In this document: positions 5,253-12,352 of the stretch, piece after piece | Numbering within the stretch: the stretch's first letter is position 1 | How the letters are laid out: each line of letters starts with the position of its first letter | DNA from: a virus | Reading direction: 5' to 3' (one strand) | IMG/VR virus record: IMGVR_UViG_3300025910_000141 | Span: 1 to 20,909 of that record | DNA length: 20,909 bases | Position numbers and translations under genes: made by a program | The notes under the pieces: generated by a model | Database searches by the model: none | What the model saw: only the letters and a program-made list of their open reading frames with translations | Told to the model about the DNA's origin: nothing

Positions 5253-5504
5253 ATGACGATCACCGAGACCACCCAAGAGACCGAAGCCCACCAGGCCGAA
5301 ACCCACGGACACGAACTCGGATGCTTCCAGTGGCTCGCCGAGGAGATCATCGAGGACCTGGCCGAGCGGGGCATCGCCTACGAGACCGGGAACTTCGACG
5401 AGGACATCGCCGGAGTGACCATCCTGGACCGGATCATCCAGGCCCTCGAGAGCGGCAAGGCGAAGTGCCGGTGCGAGTGGCTCACCGCCGAGGGTGAGGA
5501 GTGA
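5253..5504 (+). CDS. Small acidic protein of unknown function
   Basis: 83 residues, rich in Glu and Thr, with an acidic N-terminus (TITETTQETEAHQAE), a probable helix WLAEEIIEDLAERGIAYE and a C-terminal CRCEW motif. The ATG has a ribosome binding site (AAGGGAGACGGAA). It is the only gene between a palindrome-controlled promoter and an intrinsic terminator, so it forms its own transcription unit, probably controlled by the upstream HTH protein. High charge and small size suit an early phage protein that binds a host factor, but no family is recognised. Confidence 0.6.
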   Translation: MTITETTQETEAHQAETHGHELGCFQWLAEEIIEDLAERGIAYETGNFDEDIAGVTILDRIIQALESGKAKCRCEWLTAEGEE

Positions 5505-5509
5505 GGGGT

Positions 5510-5534
5510 GGGGCTTCGGCCCCTTCCTTTCTCG
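5510..5534 (+). terminator. Intrinsic terminator with a UUCG tetraloop
   Basis: GGGGC-TTCG-GCCCC (5510-5523) is followed by the T-rich TTCCTTTCT. It begins 6 bases after the stop of the 5253 gene and should end that transcript. Confidence 0.75.
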
Positions 5535-5647
5535 ATCCTTTTGACACGTTTCATCCCGTGGGGAGCGCGCCCACCGATCGTCCACATCGCACCGACGATC
5601 ATCCGATCTGTCTCCCCCACGCTCGACCCGCACGCGTCCATACCTCA

Positions 5648-5671
5648 CCCTGTGATGGCCTCGTCACAGGG
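5648..5671 (+). promoter_or_regulatory. Inverted repeat covering the ribosome binding site of the 5684 gene
   Basis: CCCTGTGA (5648-5655) and TCACAGGG (5664-5671) are perfect 8-base inverse copies. The right arm contains most of AGGGAG, the likely ribosome binding site for the ATG at 5684. It could be an operator, or an RNA hairpin that hides the translation start. Confidence 0.4.
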
Positions 5672-5683
5672 AGATCGGACGCC

Positions 5684-6202
5684 ATGACCTACCCGCCCCA
5701 GCAGCAGGAGCCCCACAAGCCGCCCGTCATGCACGGCTACGACCCGCACCCGCCGCGAGGAGATTGGGCGCCGCCGCGGCGCGGAAGGATCCACCCGCTC
5801 GCCTGGGCGGCACTCGCCGTCGCGCTCGTCGCGCTAGCTGGCGTCGGATGGCTCGTCTACCAGCGGGAAACCGCGCCGGTCGGAACGATCGCGAACCCTG
5901 AGACCGTCGATGCCTTCGCCTCGGCCGCGGCCGCGCAGGCCGCCTTGCCAGCGTGCAAAGACGTGTTCCTGCCGGGCAAGGTTATCGATGCCAAGAAGGC
6001 CATGAACGGTTGCAAAGGCCCCGCTGGCAATACCATCTTCGTGGGCTCCTTTGACTGCACTGACGGCCGGAAGTTGTTCCAGGTGGACGCCAACACAGGC
6101 GCCCCGGCCGGATGGGGATTCGGCAACGGAAAGTACCGCGCCACGAAGGAAGCTGCGGCGGACCCGGCTTACAGCAAGGCGTATGGCTCCTGCAACGACT
6201 GA
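5684..6202 (+). CDS. Membrane-anchored protein with Pro-rich cytoplasmic N-terminus, function unknown
   Basis: 172 residues. A Pro/Gln/His-rich N-terminus (about 1-45) precedes one transmembrane helix, WAALAVALVALAGVGWLVYQ (about 48-68). A C-terminal domain of about 100 residues with four cysteines (CKDV, NGCKG, FDCTD, GSCND) should lie outside the membrane, where disulphides could form. This layout is common in actinomycete and actinophage surface proteins. Possible roles are superinfection exclusion or a lysogenic-conversion surface protein; neither is shown. The ATG follows AGGGAG, which lies in an inverted repeat. The gene ends 17 bases before a strong bidirectional terminator. No named family is recognised. 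Confidence 0.65.
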   Translation: MTYPPQQQEPHKPPVMHGYDPHPPRGDWAPPRRGRIHPLAWAALAVALVALAGVGWLVYQRETAPVGTIANPETVDAFASAAAAQAALPACKDVFLPGKVIDAKKAMNGCKGPAGNTIFVGSFDCTDGRKLFQVDANTGAPAGWGFGNGKYRATKEAAADPAYSKAYGSCND

Positions 6203-6219
6203 CGCCAGACGCGACGAAA

Positions 6220-6249
6220 GCCGCCCCCGACCCGAAGGTCAGGGGCGGC
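6220..6249. terminator. Bidirectional terminator between convergent units (late operon end)
   Basis: GCCGCCCC/GGGGCGGC (6220-6227, 6242-6249) plus GACC/GGTC (6229-6232, 6237-6240) form a stem with one C-A mismatch. On the minus strand the loop is TTCG and the stem is followed by TTTCGT, a good intrinsic terminator for the phage late operon. On the plus strand it would end the 5684 gene. Confidence 0.75.
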
Positions 6250-6290
6250 GCGGTTTGTCAGAGGGTGGCGCTACGGTGGCGCCGCGCGGG

Positions 6291-6476
6291 CTACGCCTCG
6301 GCGTTCCGCGTACGCCAGGTCGCCCAGCCGACAGCGGCCGCCGCGGCGGCGAACGCGCCGAGCGCCTGGCCGATCGTTGCGTCGTCGATGGTGCCGGCCT
6401 TGAGTACGACGGCCATGCCGGCGGCGACTCCGGCGCCGAGCCCAGCTATGACGGCCTTGCGGATGCGAGCGAGCAT
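6291..6476 (-). CDS. Holin
   Basis: 61 residues with two hydrophobic helices, AVIAGLGAGVAAGMAVVLKAG (about 8-28) and IGQALGAFAAAAAAVGWATW (about 34-53), a short linker and a charged C-terminus. This is the plan of small class II actinophage holins (r1t-like). It should form membrane lesions that let the endolysin reach the wall. The ATG has a strong ribosome binding site (AGGAGGGCATC). It is the last gene of the late operon, 374 bases after the XhlA-like gene. That gap holds an opposite-strand gene. Confidence 0.75.
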   Translation of the reverse strand: MLARIRKAVIAGLGAGVAAGMAVVLKAGTIDDATIGQALGAFAAAAAAVGWATWRTRNAEA

Positions 6477-6503
6477 GATGCCCTCCTGGTGCAGAGTGGG
6501 GAT

Positions 6504-6752
6504 GTGGAGCGGGTCGACCTGGCGCATGAACCGCACGCCGAGCGGCAGCGGTGGCGCAACGCCGGCGAGTGGGACCCGGACATGGTCGGCGTCGCGATCG
6601 GTGAGCTGCGCGACGGCCGCTGGTATGTGCGCTGCTACGGCGCCGTCGAGCCGGCGGCCCGGGCGTACGGGCCGAAGCACGCCGAGTGGTACGCCCGGCG
6701 CACGGCCGCGAGGTGGATGCGGACGTTCGGCGGCGAGTGGGTCGAGACGTAG
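6504..6752 (+). CDS. Small protein on the opposite strand inside the lysis region, function unknown
   Basis: 82 residues from a GTG. The reading MVGVAIGELRDGRWYVRCYG, then EWYARRTAARWMRTFGGEWV, has natural composition and nearly all GC third positions, while the minus strand here reads as an Arg/Pro-rich shadow. The protein is Arg/Trp/Tyr-rich and probably binds nucleic acid or protein; no family is recognised. The start is uncertain: GTG 6504 has GTGGGG only two bases away, and GTG 6489 and ATG 6582 are also possible. It diverges from the holin, whose start is 28 bases away. It would need its own promoter, running against the late operon. Confidence 0.6.
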   Translation: MERVDLAHEPHAERQRWRNAGEWDPDMVGVAIGELRDGRWYVRCYGAVEPAARAYGPKHAEWYARRTAARWMRTFGGEWVET

Positions 6753-6791
6753 GCTGGCGGCACGGATTCCGACGGGAGACCGAGTCGCCCG

Positions 6792-6841
6792 GGAGGGACC
6801 GGCTAGAGCTGGCGGACGCGCCCGGCGTTCCTGGTCCCTCC
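6792..6841. repeat. 9-bp inverted repeat between the lysis genes
   Basis: GGAGGGACC (6792-6800) and GGTCCCTCC (6833-6841) are perfect inverse copies with a 32-base GC-rich loop. It lies between the ends of the converging 6504 (+) and 6851 (-) genes and could slow or end transcription from either. Confidence 0.35.
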
Positions 6842-6850
6842 TGGACGCGC

Positions 6851-7150
6851 CTACTTCTTGTAGACCGCGATCAGGATCGCGGCGATCAACGACGCGAGCG
6901 GCAGCAGCACGGCCAGCGAGGCGAGCGGCCACTGACGTCGCTCCATCGCCCGAAGCCGCGCCTCGTGGTCATGCAACCGGTCCGCCGCGCCGGCCAGCGG
7001 CCGCAGCTCGACATCGTGCTCGGCGACCATTTGCTCGGTGCGTTCATGCCGGGACAGCGCCGTGTCGACCCGGGAAGTCAGCGCGATGAGCTGCTGGTAA
7101 ATGACCTCCAGGGTGATCAGCACTCCGCCACCGCCGGGCGTCGTGGTCAC
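6851..7150 (-). CDS. XhlA-like membrane protein of the lysis cassette
   Basis: 99 residues. A helical, coiled-coil-prone region (about 12-75) is followed by one transmembrane helix, SLAVLLPLASLIAAILIAVY (about 78-97), with a KK end. This matches the plan of haemolysin XhlA-type and single-helix lysis accessory proteins that assist the holin and endolysin. The GTG start overlaps the endolysin stop (GTGA), so its translation is coupled to the endolysin. It could itself be a second holin. Confidence 0.7.
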   Translation of the reverse strand: MTTTPGGGGVLITLEVIYQQLIALTSRVDTALSRHERTEQMVAEHDVELRPLAGAADRLHDHEARLRAMERRQWPLASLAVLLPLASLIAAILIAVYKK

Positions 7151-7956
7151 GCGCCCGACGCCGCGAGCTGGCGCAGCGCGGCGAGGATGGCCGCGGTCAG
7201 CTGCTCGTCGGTCACGGTAACCACGCCAGTCGGGAGCGCGGCCCTCACCGCGGCTGTCAGCTTGTCCTGCCCAACCGCGGCCAGCACGGCGGGCAGCTGG
7301 TCGTTCGTGGTCGCGTTGGTTCGGGCGTCGAGGGTGACCGCGACGCCGCCGGCGGAGGAGCCGTTCGACAGCTTGTGGGCCCAGACCGCCGCGGCGATCT
7401 CTTCAGCACTGGGCATGTCATCTCCATCCTCGATCCGCTCACGCACCAGCGCGCGGAAGGCGTTCATCCCGAACGTCGGGTCGGTCTTGTGGCCCGGGGT
7501 GTGCTCGCGGTGGCCGACGACCCGGGACTCCGGCCAGCCCATGCGGCGGCAGATCGCGGCGACGCCGGTCGCGTACGCCTGGTACTGCACGGCCGGCCAC
7601 GGCTCGCTGGCGTTGTCGTTGCAGGCCTCGATGCCCAGCGCGTGCGTGTTGCCCTGCCCTTCGAAGGGCCCGGCGGTTCCGGTGATCGTGGTGTTGCAGC
7701 GGCCCGCGGCGAGGACGTGCCAGCGGCCGGACCGGTCGATGCAGGCGTTCGCGATCGGCCCGTGCAGGTCGGCGCGGCCGTCGCGGACGATCCGCACCTG
7801 CGTGTCGTCGGCCTGGCCGGACGGCGCCGCGGTGGCGTGCGCGACGATGAACCGCGGCGACCAGTCGCCCGGGCGCTCCCGGGTCTGCCAGCCGGCGTGC
7901 TCGACGACCTCGAGGCCGGCGGTGCGCAGGACGTCGGCGAGCCATGTGATCCTCAT
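7147..7956 (-). CDS. Endolysin, N-acetylmuramoyl-L-alanine amidase (Amidase_2/PGRP type)
   Basis: 269 residues. The amidase domain covers about 20-185. The zinc-site pattern includes His40 (FIVAHATA), His149 (VVGHREH), Asp159 and the catalytic-type Lys157 (HKTDP), with THALGIEACND as the central strand. It should cut the bond between muramic acid and the stem peptide at the end of the lytic cycle. The C-terminal 75 residues (from MPSAEEIAAAVWAHKL) are Ala-rich and helical, as in other actinophage amidases, and may help bind the wall or oligomerise. There is no signal peptide, so export depends on the holin. The ATG overlaps the tail fibre stop (ATGA). Longer forms using starts up to 8298 would run through the fibre gene and are rejected. 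Confidence 0.9.
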   Translation of the reverse strand: MRITWLADVLRTAGLEVVEHAGWQTRERPGDWSPRFIVAHATAAPSGQADDTQVRIVRDGRADLHGPIANACIDRSGRWHVLAAGRCNTTITGTAGPFEGQGNTHALGIEACNDNASEPWPAVQYQAYATGVAAICRRMGWPESRVVGHREHTPGHKTDPTFGMNAFRALVRERIEDGDDMPSAEEIAAAVWAHKLSNGSSAGGVAVTLDARTNATTNDQLPAVLAAVGQDKLTAAVRAALPTGVVTVTDEQLTAAILAALRQLAASGA

Positions 7957-9203
7957 GAAATCCCCACCCACCATGCAGTCGGGTTGCCCGTTTGCGTGCC
8001 AATGTTGGACGGTGCCGCGGTGGTCAGCCCGGCGTCCGCGGTCGAGTAGCGCAGCGTCGGCGCGCTCATTCCCGCATTGAGGACGGCGGCCGAGATGTCG
8101 GCGGCCCGGGCCAGCGTTGGCCCTGTGGTGCCTCGGAACCACCACAGAACGCGGTACCAGGTGTATGGAGTGACGCCCTGGGCGACGGACAGCGCGCAGG
8201 TCTTGTAGCCGCTGGTGGCCCAGTTGGTGGATTGGTCGGCGGTGACCGCGCCCGCGCCGAGGAGTGCCCCGGCGTCGTTGTAGAGCGCGGCGAAGCACTG
8301 GCCCGCGGTCAGGTTGCTGCCGCCTGCGGTCAAATAGAGGTGGATGTTGGACACGACCGACGACAGCACACGGATCCGGGCGACCTGGGCGAGCCCGGCG
8401 GTCGGCTGGACGGTGCCCGCCTGGATCTGCGCCGGGTCGAAGGTCCAGCCGGTCAGGCCGTGGTCGACCGGCCGGGGGTGTGCAGTAGCCTGCCGGAAGT
8501 CGACGCCGGCCACGCTCAGGGAGGTTTCGAGGCTGACCGCACCCGTTGCCCGCTCAATGCCCAGCGGCGCGTCGAGCGCTTCACCGGCGTCGGAATAACG
8601 CACGATCCGCAGGTTGGATCCAGCGTTGCCTCCGGCCTCGGCGGTGTTGTTGACGTGGAATGACCAACGTGTGGCAGCCTCGGAGGCCCCGGACCCGTAC
8701 TGAATTTGCCGGAACGTCCCCGGGCCGCCGTTGACCCTCAGCACGCCGTCGTCGATGCTGAGGTCGGCCTGCACGGTCAGATCACCGGTCATCGTGTCAC
8801 CGGTCTTCGCAACCTTCTCGGCAAGCTGGGCGAGGGTGGCGTAGGTGACTCCGGATGTCGCGGCGCCGTCCCACTGGATCAGGTCGGCCAGTTCCACGCT
8901 GGTCGTCTGGTAGTCGAGCTGCAGCGTGCCGGAAATCGTGGCGCCGCCAACGTGCGCGGTAACCGTGTACGCCCAGCCGGACGGCGTCCACTGCGGGTCG
9001 TTGGTCGCTGGCAACTGGATCGACGCGGTGCCGTCAGCGGCGAGGTAGGCGGTCTGCGGGACCGGCGGCACGACGCTGCCGTCGGCTGCGCCGGTCAGGG
9101 GCCGCGGAATCCGGAAGACGACCCTGCCGACGGCGCCGCCGGAAGGTGGCGTGTCGAAGCGGATGGCGACGGTGACCAGCGTCAGAGTGGCGGGCCAGGA
9201 CAT
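7953..9203 (-). CDS. Tail fibre / minor tail protein (receptor-binding candidate)
   Basis: 416 residues. The N-terminal 110 residues are beta-rich (virion attachment). KVAKTGDTMTGDLTVQADLS (about 130-150) is the GDTMTG-L motif found in phage tail fibres. After a beta-repeat region, the C-terminal 170 residues (from about 245) form a Gly/Ala/Thr-rich beta domain that probably contacts the host. The ATG has a strong ribosome binding site (AGGAGGATCG). It is the last tail gene before the lysis genes, the usual place for receptor-binding proteins. Confidence 0.8.
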   Translation of the reverse strand: MSWPATLTLVTVAIRFDTPPSGGAVGRVVFRIPRPLTGAADGSVVPPVPQTAYLAADGTASIQLPATNDPQWTPSGWAYTVTAHVGGATISGTLQLDYQTTSVELADLIQWDGAATSGVTYATLAQLAEKVAKTGDTMTGDLTVQADLSIDDGVLRVNGGPGTFRQIQYGSGASEAATRWSFHVNNTAEAGGNAGSNLRIVRYSDAGEALDAPLGIERATGAVSLETSLSVAGVDFRQATAHPRPVDHGLTGWTFDPAQIQAGTVQPTAGLAQVARIRVLSSVVSNIHLYLTAGGSNLTAGQCFAALYNDAGALLGAGAVTADQSTNWATSGYKTCALSVAQGVTPYTWYRVLWWFRGTTGPTLARAADISAAVLNAGMSAPTLRYSTADAGLTTAAPSNIGTQTGNPTAWWVGIS

Positions 9204-9211
9204 CGATCCTC

Positions 9212-9652
9212 CTAGCTGACGATCCGGTCGACGCGTAGATACGCGGGCCGCGACGACGATGCGCGGATGCGATGGGCGGTGCCGGTGCCGACCGTGCGCT
9301 GCCCGGTCACCACGAAGATCTTCGCTCCGGTCGCGACGGCGGTGTACTCGACGTACATGCTCAGCGCGTATCCGTTGGCGGAGGTGGTGTTCAGGTAGAT
9401 CGGGGCGAACTGGATCTGTGTTCCGGCTGCGGAATCCTCACGGATCCGCAAGATGGCGGTGTCAGCCGGCACGTCCGATGAGATGTTCCCGAAGAAGTTG
9501 AGGGCGTAACGCCTGCCGGTGATCAGCGACGGTGTCACGGTGATCAGGGCGCCCGATTCGGTGGCGGTCCACGTCGTCGAGTCAGATGTCAGCGGCGAAT
9601 CGGTGATCCGCGTCGCGACGTCGGCCCACGTAATCGGGTCGCCTGAGGCCAC
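9212..9652 (-). CDS. Small minor tail protein (beta-sandwich)
   Basis: 146 residues from a GTG, 3 bases after the stop of the large tail protein. The whole sequence alternates short beta strands with Thr/Ser-rich turns (ALITVTPSLITGRRYALNFF, IFVVTGQRTVGTGTAHRIRA), as in jelly-roll virion proteins. Position between the large minor tail protein and the fibre suggests a tail-tip or fibre-associated part. No specific family is recognised. Confidence 0.7.
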   Translation of the reverse strand: MASGDPITWADVATRITDSPLTSDSTTWTATESGALITVTPSLITGRRYALNFFGNISSDVPADTAILRIREDSAAGTQIQFAPIYLNTTSANGYALSMYVEYTAVATGAKIFVVTGQRTVGTGTAHRIRASSSRPAYLRVDRIVS

Positions 9653-9655
9653 GGC

Positions 9656-12352
9656 TCACACTCCGTAGTAGTTGGTCGTGTAGAGGGTGATTGCCTCGCC
9701 GAACGCGTGAGCCTTGACCACGCCGTTGACCGATCTCGTCACGGTCGCTGTCTGCGTGTATGGGCCTGACCCGGACGCGGCGCCCATGAGGGTGACGGTG
9801 ACCCGCTCGCCGAGGATCCCCACGTCGTACGGGGTGCCGGTCGTCGACCACACCTCTTTTACGTCGACTGTCGAGAACGTCCAGGACGTCTGCGTCGCGT
9901 CCCGGGAGGCGCCCAGCGTGGTGCTGGTCGAGTCGGCCGGCGAGCTCGCCGAGTCGTACACGCCGACCCGCCACAGGCTCGCCGGCGAGCACGCCAGGTC
10001 GACGTCCCAGCCGTAGTCCGTCAGGGTCTCGGTCCAGCCCTCGACGATCAGATCCAGCGAGGCCCCAGCCACCGCCGACGGCGGGTTGGCGATCGTGAGC
10101 CGCGACCCGATCCGCATCTTCAGCCAAGCGGCGATCAGCGACGGGTTGCGGGCGAGGTTGAGCGTGATGCGCGGCCAGCGCAGGCCGTCGAAGGTACCCA
10201 GGTGCAAGCGCCAGTAGGCGTGGTAGTCGAGCAGGATGTCTGCGCCGACGTTGACGCTGAGGTCATCGGAGTAGACGCCCGAAGCGGCGATGGAGTTCTC
10301 GGACTCGGCGGTCACCTCACCGACGCCGGCCGGGCGGCGCAGCTTGATCTGATTCCGGACCCGCTGATCGTCGTCGGTAGGTTCCGGCGGCGCTGCGATG
10401 TGCCCGGAAGCGAAATCCAGGGTCATTGTCGGCGACGAACCCGGCGCCACGTACCGGGCGACCCGGGTCAGGTAGCCGAGGCCGGCGCCGCGTTCGTGCA
10501 GCACGCCTTGGTCGGCGTCCTCGCACTCCCGGAGCAGATCAAGCAGGGTCGCCGGGAGTTGGACGCCCATCGGTGTGGTGTTCGCTGTGTCGCCGATGAC
10601 CGTGAGCGGGATGCCCTCTTCCTCGCACAGGCGGGCCAGCCGGTCACCTGCAAGCTCGCCCGCGAATCCTGACTCGACGTTGTAGAAGGCGTAGTTGACG
10701 AACGGCAAGTTGTTGGCACCGAGCCACAGCATCGAGTAGGACATGCCGGCCAGGCCCGTCAGGGTGGCGCCGGTGAGCTTGTTGGCGCTGCCGCTGTAAC
10801 TGCCGCTGGTTCCGGTGAAAATGGGGTTGGTCGCGTTGTTCCAGGCCGCCTCCCAGGTCACGGTGCCGCCGGAAACGGTGACCATCAGCCGGATCGCGGT
10901 CCACCGGGTGGGATCCACCGTTCCCCACCCGGCCGCGCCCGTGGACACCACCGCGGCACCCGAAGAGTCGAACCCGTTGAACTTCACGCCGGCGCCGCCG
11001 GCCGCGGTGACCAGCTGCCATTTCGTGACGGTGCCGGTCGCGTCGAGCAGGCAGATCGTCGCGTCCGCCACGACGGCCGCGCTCTGTTTGAACATGACCA
11101 TGAATGTGTAGCCGTCCACCGTGTCCGGCGAGTTCGGGATCCTGCAGACGACCGTCGAGGCCGTGTTGTTCAGCTGGATCGCGCCGGCTGCGCCGGGCGG
11201 GCTGTCGGCCCCGAACGTCACGTCGTTGCAGATCCCGGCAGGCACGCGGGGAACCGCCGACGATGCCGCGGTCGAGTCCGAGCCGTCCTCGAGCGGCCAG
11301 AACCCGGCCGGCAGCCAGAGTGGTAGCTGTCGGTACATCGGCGAGCGGAGCGCGGACTGGCCTTGCGACAGGCGGCGCAGAATGCCGGCGCCAGCGATCG
11401 GCGCGGTGACGTCGCGGCCAGACTGGTCCCACCGGACCGGCCACTCAGGTACCGGGGTTATGGCTCGGATGACGTCGGATCGGAAGTTGTCGATGGTGCA
11501 GGTGAGCGTGCCGGCATTCGTGTTCCCGTTGGTGCGCCACTCGTACAGGCCCACGCCGGTGCCGGTGAGTTCGTCGTCGTCGACCTCGCACGTCCACGTC
11601 GTCGGCTCTGTACCGGAGTTGAGCCAGGCCCGGATCTGCAACCTTGCGCCGACTGCCCGCACGCGGGTCTTGATGACCGTGCCGGCGCTGTAGCTGACCC
11701 CGGCGTCGATGCTGTCGGTCAAATTGGTGGAGATCCCGCCGATAACGCGGTTGATCCTGCAGTTGATCACACCGCCCGGCATGAACTCGGTGTAGAGCCG
11801 GTAGAAGTTGCTGTCGTCGACCCGGCGGACGATGGTGGCGTCTCGCCACTGTGCACCGGTCGTCACCGCCGACAATGACGAGGTGTGTGTGACCTCCACG
11901 TCGTGTCCGCCGGCATCGACCGTCGCCTGATTGAACGTGTTTGCGCTGCTGAGTGCGCTGGTCGCGGCCGAGCCGGTCGTGGCCCACGTCAGGGCGACGG
12001 TTGTCCAGGTCAGCCCGGAGTCGGTGTCGGTGCCGAGCGCGCCGCTCCTCGTGAAGGTGTCGTTGATCCTGGTCACCGCGACGCTGATCGGGGTGCCTTT
12101 GGCGAGCTGCCCGTAGTAGGCACCCGACGGGTTCAGCCGGGTGTAATTCCCGGACCGGTTGTCGACGACCGCGCGGACCTGGGTGGCGTCGACGTCGTCG
12201 GACTCGTCCTGGCGGCCGACCTGGATCTGCACGCCGCCGGCCGCGCGGATGTCGTCGGAGATGTCGGTGAAGTTCCAGTCCGTCGGGCTTACCGGGTTGG
12301 CTCCAGGCGCGATGCCGACGACGATCGGCAGCGGAGTCGACGGGAACGCCAT
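9656..12352 (-). CDS. Large minor tail / tail-tip protein with two concanavalin-like regions
   Basis: 898 residues. The N-terminus (about 1-92) resembles the distal-tail type region of actinophage minor tail proteins (GGVQIQVGRQDESDDVDATQ, NRSGNYTRLNPSG). Residues about 94-293 and 350-560 look like lectin/LamG-like beta sandwiches. The second begins LPAGFWPLEDGSDSTAASSA, a common opening of this domain in actinophages. About 565-790 resembles the baseplate-hub part (GDRLARLCEEEGIPLTVIGD). It should link the tape measure and tube to the fibres and may bind wall carbohydrate. The ATG follows the tape measure stop directly (TAG-ATG). Confidence 0.85.
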   Translation of the reverse strand: MAFPSTPLPIVVGIAPGANPVSPTDWNFTDISDDIRAAGGVQIQVGRQDESDDVDATQVRAVVDNRSGNYTRLNPSGAYYGQLAKGTPISVAVTRINDTFTRSGALGTDTDSGLTWTTVALTWATTGSAATSALSSANTFNQATVDAGGHDVEVTHTSSLSAVTTGAQWRDATIVRRVDDSNFYRLYTEFMPGGVINCRINRVIGGISTNLTDSIDAGVSYSAGTVIKTRVRAVGARLQIRAWLNSGTEPTTWTCEVDDDELTGTGVGLYEWRTNGNTNAGTLTCTIDNFRSDVIRAITPVPEWPVRWDQSGRDVTAPIAGAGILRRLSQGQSALRSPMYRQLPLWLPAGFWPLEDGSDSTAASSAVPRVPAGICNDVTFGADSPPGAAGAIQLNNTASTVVCRIPNSPDTVDGYTFMVMFKQSAAVVADATICLLDATGTVTKWQLVTAAGGAGVKFNGFDSSGAAVVSTGAAGWGTVDPTRWTAIRLMVTVSGGTVTWEAAWNNATNPIFTGTSGSYSGSANKLTGATLTGLAGMSYSMLWLGANNLPFVNYAFYNVESGFAGELAGDRLARLCEEEGIPLTVIGDTANTTPMGVQLPATLLDLLRECEDADQGVLHERGAGLGYLTRVARYVAPGSSPTMTLDFASGHIAAPPEPTDDDQRVRNQIKLRRPAGVGEVTAESENSIAASGVYSDDLSVNVGADILLDYHAYWRLHLGTFDGLRWPRITLNLARNPSLIAAWLKMRIGSRLTIANPPSAVAGASLDLIVEGWTETLTDYGWDVDLACSPASLWRVGVYDSASSPADSTSTTLGASRDATQTSWTFSTVDVKEVWSTTGTPYDVGILGERVTVTLMGAASGSGPYTQTATVTRSVNGVVKAHAFGEAITLYTTNYYGV

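Noticed and set aside
5541-5546. TTGACA as a -35 box for the 5684 gene
   Set aside because: No acceptable -10 sequence lies 16-19 bases downstream (the region is GCGC-rich).
5651-5668. CRP-like site TGTGA-N8-TCACA
   Set aside because: The spacer is 8, not the usual 6, and the symmetry extends to 8-base arms over the ribosome binding site, so a translation-control hairpin or a different operator fits better.
6291-6932. A 213-residue holin
   Set aside because: Residues before the ATG at 6476 are an Arg/Pro shadow of the plus-strand gene; the strong AGGAGGG site marks the 61-residue form.
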